DNA of 35,344 nt from Actinomycetes bacterium (GTDB lineage Bacteria > Actinomycetota > Acidimicrobiia > Acidimicrobiales > Ilumatobacteraceae). Position 1 is the first letter of the stretch, and every line of letters starts with the position of its first letter. The stretch lies in the NCBI GenBank assembly GCA_025359865.1, contig JANYDH010000198.1, forward strand, positions 1 through 35,344, read 5' to 3'. A program made the position numbers and the translations under genes. The notes under the pieces are model-generated. The model had not been told where the DNA came from. It saw nothing but the letters and a program-made list of their open reading frames with translations, and ran no database searches. Positions 26,221 to 33,748 of the stretch are shown piece after piece.

Positions 26221-26703
26221 CTACACGACCGTGAAGGTCCAGGTATACGAGCGAGCCCGGGTGCGACCCTCAAGGGCCTTCCAATAGATCACCTCGGCGG
26301 TGTTGATGCCTGTGTCGAACGTCTCGACCGGTCCCCCCTCGACTGGGGTGTAGGTGATGGTGTTGTTGCCCGGCTCCAAGACGGCAGCAGGCGGCAGCGC
26401 TACCTGATCGCCCGGCTTCGGCAGGACGCCGGCACCCGATCCATCGAGATTGACCAACGGCAGTTCAACACCGTTGAGGACCAGCACCGCGTCGTAGCCC
26501 GCCTTGAGGTCGACGAATACCGAGGCTTGCTGCAGCACCTGAGCGGCACCACGAATTGGATCGACCGACTCGATGGCGACGGGGAGTTGCTGCTGATCGC
26601 GCCCGGTGACCGATCGAGAAACGCCGAGCACCACCAGGACAATGCCACATGAAATGACGAAGCTCGCGAGTAGTAGTTTCATGTCGGGTCGCTTGCGAGG
26701 CAC
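26221..26703 (-). CDS. membrane-anchored exported protein of unknown function
   Basis: 160 residues: a short basic N-terminus, one transmembrane or uncleaved signal segment (LLLASFVISCGIVLVVLGV, ~9-28), then an extracellular beta-rich domain (DAVLVLNGVELPL, GNNTITYTPVEGG, ARSYTWTFTVV), possibly Ig-like. No family recognised. The start is GTG 26703, because AGGAGAG lies about 9 nt upstream; ATG 26682 would remove the basic residues. It diverges from the PASTA protein gene (100 bp between starts), which also has an extracellular part, and is convergent with ligA. A joint role in the cell envelope is inference only. Confidence 0.65.
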   Translation of the reverse strand: MPRKRPDMKLLLASFVISCGIVLVVLGVSRSVTGRDQQQLPVAIESVDPIRGAAQVLQQASVFVDLKAGYDAVLVLNGVELPLVNLDGSGAGVLPKPGDQVALPPAAVLEPGNNTITYTPVEGGPVETFDTGINTAEVIYWKALEGRTRARSYTWTFTVV

Positions 26704-26787
26704 GTGGCAGTCTCTCCTGCCGGGGCCGGATTTCCACCGCAAGATCGTCGATCGCGAGCCGCTGTGCGGGAACCCCGGCTGTGGTAC

Positions 26788-26793
26788 TAGCGT
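26788..26793 (+). promoter_or_regulatory. -10 element TAGCGT for the PASTA protein
   Basis: TAGCGT, 10 nt before ATG 26804. The same hexamer precedes the desulfurase, enoyl-CoA hydratase and SDR genes. Confidence 0.4.
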
Positions 26794-26803
26794 TTCCGGT
26801 CTG

Positions 26804-29056
26804 ATGACGAGCAACGACACGTCCTCCACTGACCGAGTGCTGGCAGGTAGATACCGACTCGACGGGCGCCGTGGCGCCGGTATCGACGTCGCTGTGTTCG
26901 ATGCGTACGATCTCGGCCTCGATCGTCGGGTGCTGGTCAAGATCATCCATCCCGACCTGTGTGCCGCTGCCGGGTTCGAGGAAAGCTTTCGGTCCAGCAT
27001 CCAGCGCGCCGCTTCCATCGATCATCCCAATGTCGGTCGTATTCTCGACTGGGGCGGTGCCCAGTGGAGCGGGCGCTCGGTGCAGTTCGTGGTCACCGAC
27101 GTACTTACCGGCGGAAGCCTGCGCGACCTGCTCGATCGGGGCAGGGTGCTGTCGCCGTCGCAAGTCATCATGGTGGGTGTCGATGCATGTCGCGGCCTCG
27201 ATGTCGCGCATCGTCTCGGGGTCGTCCACGGTGATATTCGTCCCGCAACGCTCGCGTTCGGTGGCGATGGACGACTGCGGGTGATCGACCTCGGTCTCAG
27301 TCGCGTGGTGTCAGAACCGTTGTGGGCCCATCCGTCGGGTATCAGCATCGAACGTGCTCGCTACGCATCACCCGAGCAGGCGGCCGGTGCGCCGGTCGAA
27401 GCCAAGAGCGATGTGTACTCGCTGTGTCTGGCGTTGCTCGAAGCAGTCACCGGCCTGCTGCCGTTCGTGGGCGACTCCACCGTGGCCACGCTCGCCAACC
27501 GTATCGACAAGCTGATGCCCGTCTCAGCCGATCTTGGCCCGCTCGCTTCGGTGCTCGAGCGGGCCGGACGTCCCCACGCCGAAGGCCGCTCCACCGCCGC
27601 CGAGTTCGGACGAGCGCTCGTGGCTGCAGCCGAGAAACTGCCCCGCCCTGCGCCGCTGGCGCTCGCAGGCGTCGGGCTGTTCGCCGACGCCGCCGGCGCT
27701 GCTGGTGGCATTGCCACAGACCGCGATCCGCAGTTCGCCGGGCAGCAGCCTGCTGGCGCGACCTCACCTCCGCTCTCACCGCCCCCGGTTGCGGTGTCGG
27801 CACAGCCTCCGCCTCCTCCGCCTCCTCCTTCACCTTCACCTTCACCTTCACCTTCACCTTCACCGTCACCTTCACCGTCGCCGTCGCCGCCGCCCCCGCC
27901 GGCCGTCTCGCCAGCACCCGTCTCGCCAGCACCCGTCTTGCAGCAGGCGACCGAGACTCAGGCGGGCCAGGTGATGTTCACGGCGGTGGCCGAAACTGAC
28001 GTTGTTCCACCGCCTCCGCAGCCCGATCACTCGGCACCGATTCTTCGCGAGCGGCGATCGCGGCGCAAATTGTTCGCCGTGTTGGCAGTGGTCTTGCTCG
28101 CTGCTGGTCTCGGTGGTGGTACTGCCTGGTGGTTCCTTCGCGACAACACCCATCTGGTGCCAAACCTCCTCGGGCTCGAGCAGGGCCAGGCAGTCAACCA
28201 GGTAAGCGCATTCGGCTGGACCACCACCGTTTCCGACGAAGCCAGCGACGTTGTTGCAGCCGGCACGGTCATCCGTACCGACCCCGTTGCTGGCACCTCG
28301 TTGGGCGAGGGATCTGCGTTCACCATCATCGCCAGCCGAGGCCCCGCCCCGCGGGCGCTTCCCGAACTCATCGGGGCAACGGTCGAGCAGGCCACGATCA
28401 CCCTGCAGGGCCTGGGGTTGGTCCTGCAAGTCGGGAACCAGATCAATGACGAGACCGTACCTCCAGGTGTGATTATTTCGTGGTCGGTGCCCGATCAGCC
28501 GGGTCTCGCCGCCGGAGCCACGGTCATGCCCGGTGTCACGGTCGTGGCCATCGTGTCGGGCGGCCCGGCCCTACGGGTCATCCCCGACCTCACCGGCGTG
28601 TCGCTGGCTGACGCCACGGTGCAACTACAGAACCTGGGGTTGGTCATCGCTCAACTGCCCGATGAGTTCAACCCAACAGTGCCGGTCGGAAGCATTACGC
28701 GCCAAGACCCGGTCGCTGGGTCCGAGATCGCGCGCGCTGGCACCGTCAGTATCGTGGTGTCGAAGGGACCCGATCTGGTGGTCGTGCCTCCGCTGGCGGC
28801 GCTCACTGTGCAACAAACCACCGACGCACTCGTCGCCGCCGGTCTGACGCTCGGCACCGTGAAGGGTGATCCAACCGGTTTCGCCGTACTCGCGGAGGTG
28901 GATGGACAGGCCATCGGAGCGGGCATCACGTTGCCCCGCGGCACGGCGATCGACGTTACGTTCGAGGTGCCTCCGCCGCCCACCACCACGATCGACCCGG
29001 CCTCGACCAGCACGATCGATCCGGCCGCAGCCACCACCACCGTAGTCCCCGCCTGA
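26804..29056 (+). CDS. PknB-like membrane protein with probable pseudokinase domain and four PASTA domains
   Basis: 750 residues: kinase-like domain (~16-275), Pro/Ser linker (~325-400), one membrane helix (KLFAVLAVVLLAAGLGGGTAWWFL) and four extracellular PASTA repeats, ending in a Thr/Pro tail. PASTA domains bind muropeptides or beta-lactam-like ligands in PknB/Stk kinases. The kinase part keeps Lys46 (VLVK), Asp144 and Asp162. But HRD is HGD (142-144), the DxKPxN loop reads DIRPAT (Lys to Arg146, Asn to Thr149), DFG is DLG (162-164), the alphaC Glu position is Ser65, and the third Gly of the Gly-rich loop is lost. Loss of the Mg-binding Asn makes catalysis doubtful, so it may be a scaffold. 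Start ATG 26804. Alternatively it is a weak kinase. Confidence 0.85.
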   Translation: MTSNDTSSTDRVLAGRYRLDGRRGAGIDVAVFDAYDLGLDRRVLVKIIHPDLCAAAGFEESFRSSIQRAASIDHPNVGRILDWGGAQWSGRSVQFVVTDVLTGGSLRDLLDRGRVLSPSQVIMVGVDACRGLDVAHRLGVVHGDIRPATLAFGGDGRLRVIDLGLSRVVSEPLWAHPSGISIERARYASPEQAAGAPVEAKSDVYSLCLALLEAVTGLLPFVGDSTVATLANRIDKLMPVSADLGPLASVLERAGRPHAEGRSTAAEFGRALVAAAEKLPRPAPLALAGVGLFADAAGAAGGIATDRDPQFAGQQPAGATSPPLSPPPVAVSAQPPPPPPPPSPSPSPSPSPSPSPSPSPSPPPPPAVSPAPVSPAPVLQQATETQAGQVMFTAVAETDVVPPPPQPDHSAPILRERRSRRKLFAVLAVVLLAAGLGGGTAWWFLRDNTHLVPNLLGLEQGQAVNQVSAFGWTTTVSDEASDVVAAGTVIRTDPVAGTSLGEGSAFTIIASRGPAPRALPELIGATVEQATITLQGLGLVLQVGNQINDETVPPGVIISWSVPDQPGLAAGATVMPGVTVVAIVSGGPALRVIPDLTGVSLADATVQLQNLGLVIAQLPDEFNPTVPVGSITRQDPVAGSEIARAGTVSIVVSKGPDLVVVPPLAALTVQQTTDALVAAGLTLGTVKGDPTGFAVLAEVDGQAIGAGITLPRGTAIDVTFEVPPPPTTTIDPASTSTIDPAAATTTVVPA
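27825..27900 (+). repeat. hexanucleotide microsatellite (CCTTCA)n encoding a Ser-Pro tract
   Basis: Tandem CCTTCA, with CCGTCA/CCGTCG variants towards the 3' end, encodes about eleven Ser-Pro dipeptides flanked by poly-Pro between the kinase-like domain and the membrane helix. The unit is six bases, so slippage would change linker length without frameshift. Confidence 0.9.
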
Positions 29057-29109
29057 GCCCGCAACGCTGGGGGTCAACCCTCAATACTTCCCGCGCGCCA
29101 CATGCTGAG

Positions 29110-29115
29110 TAGCGT
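29110..29115 (+). promoter_or_regulatory. -10 element TAGCGT for the SDR gene
   Basis: TAGCGT, 35 nt before ATG 29151, would give a short leader containing the ribosome-binding site AGGGGA (29138-29143). Confidence 0.35.
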
Positions 29116-29150
29116 CAGCGTTTGACGGCCGAACGACAGGGGAATTGATC

Positions 29151-30029
29151 ATGGGAACACTCGACGGACGCGTCGCCATCATCACCGGCGCAGGTCGTGG
29201 CATCGGACGAGAGCACGCACTGTTTTTTGCCAACGAGGGGGCCAAGGTGGTCGTCAACGATCTCGGCGGTGCCAACGACGGTTCGGGGGCCGATATCTCA
29301 CCCGCACAGCAGGTGGTCGACGAGATCAGAGAGGCCGGCGGCGAAGCCGTGGTCAACGGCGACAACGTTGCCGATTGGCAAGGTGCCCAACGGCTGGTCA
29401 ACAGCGCGATCGAAGCGTTCGGCGATCTCGACATCTTGGTCAACAACGCCGGAATTCTGCGCGACCGGGTACTCGTCAACATGACCGAGGAAGAGTGGGA
29501 TGCGGTCATCGCAGTGCATCTCAAAGGACACTTCGCGCCATCGAGGTGGGCAGCCGCCTACTGGCGAGAGCAGCACAAGGCGGGCGTCACCAAAGCGCGC
29601 AACATCGTGCACACGTCGTCCACGTCGGGCCTGTTCGCGAACCCCGGTCAGGCCAACTATGGCGCCGCAAAGACCGGCATCGCCACGTTCAGCCAGATCA
29701 TCGCAAAGGAACTGATCCGCTACAACGTGAAGAGCAACACGATTGCGCCGGGGGCACGTACGCGACTCACACTCGCTACGCCAGGACTCGAAAACATCAT
29801 GAAGCCGGTGGAAGGTTCCTTCGACCAATGGGACCCGGCCAACATCTCACCGCTCGTTGCCTACCTTTCGACCGCCGACTGTGCCTTCACCGGCGAGACG
29901 TTCTTGGTGCAAGGCGGCAACGTCACGATGATCGAAAGCTGGGCCCGTGGCGCCGGCGTTGACAGCGACGCAAAGTGGGCCGTCACCGACCTTGCCGCAG
30001 CGCTTGCGCCCCTCGCTCGCAAGTCGTAG
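29151..30029 (+). CDS. SDR family NAD(P)-dependent dehydrogenase
   Basis: A 292-residue classical short-chain dehydrogenase. The Rossmann cofactor motif TGAGRGIG is near residue 12; NDLGG after strand 2 is seen in the 17beta-HSD4/FabG-like hydroxyacyl-CoA dehydrogenase group; NNAGILRD, a Ser in HTSSTSG and the catalytic pair in ANYGAAKTGI (Tyr, Lys) complete the active site. Oxidation of a 3-hydroxyacyl-CoA or sterol side chain is the likely reaction, but the substrate is not shown. The extended C-terminus is typical of this subgroup. The start is ATG 29151 with AGGGGA about 7 nt upstream; TTG 29145 is rejected. The stop overlaps the GTG of the MFS gene by one base. Confidence 0.88.
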   Translation: MGTLDGRVAIITGAGRGIGREHALFFANEGAKVVVNDLGGANDGSGADISPAQQVVDEIREAGGEAVVNGDNVADWQGAQRLVNSAIEAFGDLDILVNNAGILRDRVLVNMTEEEWDAVIAVHLKGHFAPSRWAAAYWREQHKAGVTKARNIVHTSSTSGLFANPGQANYGAAKTGIATFSQIIAKELIRYNVKSNTIAPGARTRLTLATPGLENIMKPVEGSFDQWDPANISPLVAYLSTADCAFTGETFLVQGGNVTMIESWARGAGVDSDAKWAVTDLAAALAPLARKS

Positions 30030-31546
30030 TGCCCGGCAGCACGTCGACGCACGAGAGGTCGACGTCAGAGAACGTCCACTCCCGAGCCGACCGAACGCTC
30101 TCGTTCGATGCAGGCGGCGTCGATGAGCTCGGCGTCATTCCTTGGCCAATTCTGCTGCGCAGAACGTTGGCCCGCCGCGTTGGGCTCGACCCGCGGTGGG
30201 CGGTGCTCTGGGTCGTGCTCGGTGGGCTGTTCACGGTCAGCTTCACCATCACGATCCTCGTCGTGTCGCTGGAACGGATCGCCACCGATCTGCACAGCTC
30301 GACCAACGTCATCACCTGGGCACTTACCGGGCCGATGTTGGCCTTCGGTGTGGTCGGTCCCGCATTCGGCAAGGCAGGCGACCTGTGGGGTCACAAACGG
30401 GTGTTCGTGCTCGGCCTCACGTTCGCCGGAATCTTCGCAGGACTGACCGCCGTGGCGTGGAACGCGCCATCGATGATCGCATTTCGGATTCTGTCAGCAG
30501 CATCCGGTTCGGCGTGCGGCCCATCGGCGATGGCGTACATCAACCGGATGTTCGAGCCTGAGGAGCGGGTGAGGCCACTCGGCTACTGGAGTTTCGTGAC
30601 GGCGGGCGCACCGGTGTTGGGTGTGGTGGCGGGCGGCCCGCTGGTGCAGCACGTCGGCTGGAGGATCATCTTCATCGTGCAGGCGCCACTGTGTCTGATC
30701 GGCGCCGTGATGGCGGTGTGGCTGCTGCCCGGCACAGACCGCTTGAAGGGTGCCAAATTCGACGTGAAGGGATCGCTCGCGCTCGGACTGGGGGCGACCT
30801 TGCTGCTCGCCGGGATCAGTCAGGGTCCGAGGTGGGGCTGGGCGAGTACCGCGTCGTTAGCGTGTTTCGTCGGGGGAGTACTCAGTCTTGTTGCGTTCGT
30901 CTCGATCGAGCGGCGAACCTCAGACCCTCTGATCGTCTTGGCGTGGCTTCGAACGCGCAATGTCGCGTGGCCGGTGTTGAGCCAGTCGTTGAGCAACTTC
31001 GCCTACATGGGCGGCTTCATCCTGGCGCCGCGGATGCTGCAGAAGGGCCTCGAGTTGTCCGAGGGCACCACAGGACTACTCACCATTTTTCGTCCGCTGA
31101 CCTTTTCGCTGATTGCCCCGCTCGCCGGTTTGATCACCATCCGAGTCGGCGAACGCGTCTCGGGCGTGGTCGGAGCCGGTGGCGTCGTGGCATCGATGGT
31201 GTGTTGGGCGGCAGTGGGCAGCACGACCCCGTTGTGGTTCATCGCCATTGCGCTCGCGCTGTCGGGCGCAGGTCTTGGGATTGCATTTCCGGCGCTCACC
31301 TCGCTCACGGCCAACGCCGTCGCGCAGCAAGACCTTGGAGTGGTCGGCGCGATGCAGCAGTTGATGAGTCAGATGGGTGCGGTGACCGGCTCGGTTGTGC
31401 TGGCCACGATCAGCGCATCGGGCGGTCCGGGCAACCTCACCCCCTACAGCCACGCATTCATGGTCGCAGGAGTGGTCGCCGCGTTTGCCTGTGCTGCAGC
31501 CTGGTTCGTCCGCTCGACGCCTAGGAGCGTGGGTCAGTTACGGTGA
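30029..31546 (+). CDS. MFS exporter, DHA2 (QacA/EmrB)-like, C-terminus rewritten by an IS end
   Basis: A drug:H+ antiporter-like transporter of about 505 residues with roughly 13-14 hydrophobic segments. Motif A is GDLWGHKRVFVLG and motif C-like AGAPVLGVVAGG marks the antiporter branch. GTG 30029 overlaps the SDR TAG by one base; the ~50 soluble residues before the first helix make a later start possible. The last codons (SVGQLR and stop TGA 31544) lie inside the left inverted repeat of the IS remnant. Removing the element and one CTAG copy restores a frame ending TPRQ-stop, so the original protein was five residues shorter. The membrane part is unaffected. Co-transcription with the SDR is likely; the substrate is unknown. 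Confidence 0.82.
   Translation: MPGSTSTHERSTSENVHSRADRTLSFDAGGVDELGVIPWPILLRRTLARRVGLDPRWAVLWVVLGGLFTVSFTITILVVSLERIATDLHSSTNVITWALTGPMLAFGVVGPAFGKAGDLWGHKRVFVLGLTFAGIFAGLTAVAWNAPSMIAFRILSAASGSACGPSAMAYINRMFEPEERVRPLGYWSFVTAGAPVLGVVAGGPLVQHVGWRIIFIVQAPLCLIGAVMAVWLLPGTDRLKGAKFDVKGSLALGLGATLLLAGISQGPRWGWASTASLACFVGGVLSLVAFVSIERRTSDPLIVLAWLRTRNVAWPVLSQSLSNFAYMGGFILAPRMLQKGLELSEGTTGLLTIFRPLTFSLIAPLAGLITIRVGERVSGVVGAGGVVASMVCWAAVGSTTPLWFIAIALALSGAGLGIAFPALTSLTANAVAQQDLGVVGAMQQLMSQMGAVTGSVVLATISASGGPGNLTPYSHAFMVAGVVAAFACAAAWFVRSTPRSVGQLR
31521..31524. repeat. left copy of CTAG target-site duplication
   Basis: CTAG directly before the left inverted repeat, matching CTAG at 32010-32013 after the right one. 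It is palindromic, as is common for targets of several DDE transposases. Confidence 0.75.
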
Positions 31547-31552
31547 AGTTGG
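31525..31552 (+). repeat. left terminal inverted repeat of the IS remnant
   Basis: 28-bp end beginning GAGCGTGGGTCAGTTACGG. It differs from the right end at positions 12, 15, 17 and 22 only. Confidence 0.88.
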
Positions 31553-31705
31553 CCGGAGCGTTCGACTGCTGTATGCGCCAGCCCAACGCCAAAGATCGGG
31601 TGGTGCGACGTGGAGTCGCGAAGTGCAGAACGAGACGGCACTTTCGCGCGTTGTGTACGTCACTTCGCCCGTGGCTGCACATCGGCACGCCAGCCCTGCG
31701 CACGC

Positions 31706-31870
31706 CACATCGAGCCGGTCTTCGGACAGATCGACACCGTCCAAGGCGGCAAACAGGTCCTACTCCGAGGCGAACAAGCAGCCGCATCCGAATCGCGGCT
31801 GATCGCCGCGTGCCGCAACCTCCGCAAACTCTTCAACCACACCACAAGATCCCGACCAGCATCCGCCTGA
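31706..31870 (+). pseudogene. transposase C-terminal fragment (IS1182-like DDE)
   Basis: This frame reads HIEPVFGQIDTVQGGKQVLL, then RGEQAAASESRLIAACRNLR and KLFNH. It matches the end of IS1182-type DDE transposases, which carry EPVFGQIK, GGRRFLLRG, an EWRLIAACHNL-type segment holding the catalytic Glu, and KLF. Here that segment reads ESRLIAACRNL. The N-terminal domain and both catalytic Asp regions are missing. The upstream ~30 codons of the same frame (from 31610) do not look like transposase. It cannot encode an active enzyme. Confidence 0.75.
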
Positions 31871-31981
31871 AGCCCCGCTAACAGGTTGCCAGCGGGCCGC
31901 GAACACGGTCCACACAACCCCGAAACGCACAACACCAGCCATCAAACCCGCCCACACAAGCCGCAAAGCACCCCATCACAA

Positions 31982-32009
31982 CCAACTCCACCATTACCGA
32001 CCCACGCTC
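31982..32009 (-). repeat. right terminal inverted repeat of the IS remnant
   Basis: Read on the minus strand it begins GAGCGTGGGTCGGTAATGG. It is followed on the + strand by the right CTAG copy, which contains the SCP2 gene stop codon. Confidence 0.88.
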
Positions 32010-32013
32010 CTAG
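32010..32013. repeat. right copy of CTAG target-site duplication
   Basis: CTAG. Its first three bases, read on the minus strand, are the TAG stop of the SCP2-like gene. Confidence 0.75.
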
Positions 32014-32426
32014 GCAGTGATGTCTTTGATCTCGGCGGCGATGGTCTTGGCCACTTCGTCCTGCGGCATCGCGGTCTGCATCGCCATCATCTTCATCATG
32101 TCGCCTTGCACTTTGATCTTGCCCGACATGAACGCCTGCATGCCAGCGGCCTGATCTTGGTCGACGAACAGTTTGCGGGCCGTGTCGTAGTCCACGGTGA
32201 CGGTGAGGTCGGACACTTCGAGCTCGCCCAACTCCATCACGACGTTGCCCGACGACGTGTCGATGTAGCTCTTGAGCACGTTGGACTCCGACACATGGCC
32301 CGGTACGTCGGTGATGACTTGGTTCATCTTGATGCTGGTGGTGACCTTGGTGCTCTGGTCGGCGTACTTGGTACGAATGGTCCGTGCGGCTTCTATCCAA
32401 CCGGGCGACAAGAACGGGTGTGACAT
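32010..32426 (-). CDS. SCP2 sterol/lipid-binding domain protein
   Basis: A 138-residue single-domain protein of the SCP2 fold, which holds sterols, fatty acids or acyl-CoA in a hydrophobic cavity. Family features: VVMELGELEVSDLTVTVDYDTARKLF, then FMSGKIKVQGDMMKMMAMQ, the classic SCP2 C-terminal strand and helix. It has no signal peptide, so it is cytoplasmic. The start is ATG 32426 with GGAGG about 6 nt upstream; the longer frame to 32462 is not needed. Its stop codon is provided by the CTAG at which the IS remnant inserted, and the protein sequence is unchanged by the insertion. It follows the membrane protein gene after 35 bp on the same strand. Confidence 0.85.
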   Translation of the reverse strand: MSHPFLSPGWIEAARTIRTKYADQSTKVTTSIKMNQVITDVPGHVSESNVLKSYIDTSSGNVVMELGELEVSDLTVTVDYDTARKLFVDQDQAAGMQAFMSGKIKVQGDMMKMMAMQTAMPQDEVAKTIAAEIKDITA

Positions 32427-32461
32427 TGGATCCTCCGTAGGCAGTGGCAACACGAGTGACA

Positions 32462-33634
32462 CTACTCGGGATGGTCATCGGACCGCATTCCCGGATGGGC
32501 GCGGTGCCACAGGTAGGCCACGCGGACCGCCAGCGCCTGGCGAATCTCAGGCCCGACGTCTTCGGCGAACTCGTCGCGGTAGGTGGCGTCGGTGGACAAC
32601 ACGACCGTGAAGTACATCCCCGTGAACGCGCCGAGAAAGCCCGCCACACGAAGGAGCGGTTCGGTGATCACCAGTGTTCGGCCACCAAAGTGCCAGGTGA
32701 GTAACACATGCACATCGTGCAGCCCGGTCCACAAAGCGGCGGTCGTCTCCGAGATCGCCAAGAGGCCGAAGACGACGTAGAAGGCGCTCAGCAACAACGA
32801 TACGAATGTGATCTGCAGCGACTGGCTGAAGACTGCGACCATGGCCACATTGAGTCGCTGGCGGCGAGACAACGGCGCCGCTGCGGGGACGCCGTCCTCC
32901 GGCAGGCCGACAATATCGCTGGCCGGGGTGTCGGCCACCAGCGCTTGGACGGTGGCCCAGTCGTCGAACGTGGACAAGCCGCGGGTGAGCATGGGTATTC
33001 GTGACAGTACGAACACCGTGCCGAGCAGGAAGAAGATCGACAAGGTCAGGGGATAGACCGGACCGACCGAGGTGCCGGCCACTTGCCAGATCTCGGTGCT
33101 CATGAAGATGAACGCGGTGAACAACAACAGCAGAGGTAGCGCTCGAGCTACCAATCCGAGTAGCGACCCGAACTGGGCGGCGCTTCGGCGGATCGCCCAA
33201 CCGAGCAGTGCGAACACTGCATAGCTGGTGAGCACGAAGATGATCGCCAGAATGATGAGCCCTTCGATGATGGACTTGGCCACATCGCCCCATTGCGTGA
33301 AGATTGCCGATGGCACGGCCGGCCCGATGACGAACGTCGCCAACTCCGGAACACCGATCACGTCGGGTCGGGCGAAGAACGATCGACGGCGGGCAACGTT
33401 GGTGATGGCCCATCCAGCGGCCAGGACGAGGGCCACGGCAGCGGAAGCGAGCAGATTCTTGCGGAGGGACCAGTGCTGGAGATCGAGCGCGTTGAACCCG
33501 CCGGCGATGTAGGCGATGAGCAATAGCGGGCTGCTCCGGGTCCAGATGTCGGTGGTCGGCGCGTACCCATCGATGAAATGCGGGACGCCACGGCGGATCA
33601 GCCAACGTTTGATGTCATCCGAGTGGTCCTCCAC
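32462..33634 (-). CDS. multi-pass membrane protein of unknown function
   Basis: 390 residues with about eight hydrophobic segments. The N-terminus IRRGVPHFIDGYAPTTDIWTRS is of a type I associate with uncharacterised actinobacterial membrane proteins, though I can name no function. A soluble loop of ~50 residues (STFDDWATVQALVADTPAS, then DIVGLPEDG) lies mid-protein, and the last ~35 residues are hydrophilic and face the cytoplasm. There is no transporter or enzyme motif. The start is GTG 33634 with TAGTGT 6 nt upstream. It precedes the SCP2 gene on the same strand and diverges from serA. Confidence 0.72.
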   Translation of the reverse strand: MEDHSDDIKRWLIRRGVPHFIDGYAPTTDIWTRSSPLLLIAYIAGGFNALDLQHWSLRKNLLASAAVALVLAAGWAITNVARRRSFFARPDVIGVPELATFVIGPAVPSAIFTQWGDVAKSIIEGLIILAIIFVLTSYAVFALLGWAIRRSAAQFGSLLGLVARALPLLLLFTAFIFMSTEIWQVAGTSVGPVYPLTLSIFFLLGTVFVLSRIPMLTRGLSTFDDWATVQALVADTPASDIVGLPEDGVPAAAPLSRRQRLNVAMVAVFSQSLQITFVSLLLSAFYVVFGLLAISETTAALWTGLHDVHVLLTWHFGGRTLVITEPLLRVAGFLGAFTGMYFTVVLSTDATYRDEFAEDVGPEIRQALAVRVAYLWHRAHPGMRSDDHPE

Positions 33635-33640
33635 GTCGCG

Positions 33641-33646
33641 ACACTA
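33641..33646 (-). promoter_or_regulatory. -10 element TAGTGT for the membrane protein
   Basis: TAGTGT on the minus strand, 6 nt before GTG 33634, giving a leaderless transcript. The 15-bp tandem repeat begins just upstream and would occupy the -35 region. Confidence 0.5.
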
Positions 33647-33647
33647 T

Positions 33648-33689
33648 GCGACTGGATGACGGGCGACTGGATGACGGGCGACTGGATGG
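33648..33689. repeat. 15-bp tandem repeat in the divergent serA promoter region
   Basis: GCGACTGGATGACGG repeats nearly three times. It sits in the 114-bp gap between the membrane protein start and serA, covering the -20 to -60 region of the former. Confidence 0.88.
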
Positions 33690-33748
33690 AACAATTCGGG
33701 TGAATGAAATGTTCAGGGCGTTTCCGATGCGGTCGCCGTCAGATAACG

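Larger units (their letters stand above)
31525..32009 (+). mobile_element. 485-bp deleted insertion sequence (IS1182-like), non-autonomous remnant
   Basis: Terminal inverted repeats of 28 bp match at 24 positions. Both ends begin GAGCGTGGGTC (left 31525-31552; right 31982-32009 on the opposite strand). A CTAG duplication flanks the element. Inside, only the C-terminal part of a transposase frame survives (31706-31870). The right part is strikingly poor in G on the + strand, unlike neighbouring genes. An intact IS1182-type element would be about 1.5 kb, so most of the transposase has been lost. The ends look good enough to be moved in trans by a full copy elsewhere. Family assignment rests on the EPVFGQI and NLRKLF motifs and is from memory. 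Confidence 0.85.

Noticed and set aside
27447-27932. Minus-strand ORF with repeated Lys-Val residues
   Set aside because: It is the antisense translation of the Ser-Pro microsatellite of the PASTA protein and has no start signal or family similarity.
31525-32009. Inverted repeats at 31525 and 32009 considered as a transcription terminator
   Set aside because: The arms are 430 bp apart, end in a target duplication and enclose transposase sequence, so they are IS ends rather than a hairpin.
33704-33748. ATG 33704 as serA start
   Set aside because: It adds a Cys/Arg-rich segment before the conserved N-terminal strand and has no ribosome-binding site or -10 at suitable distance.
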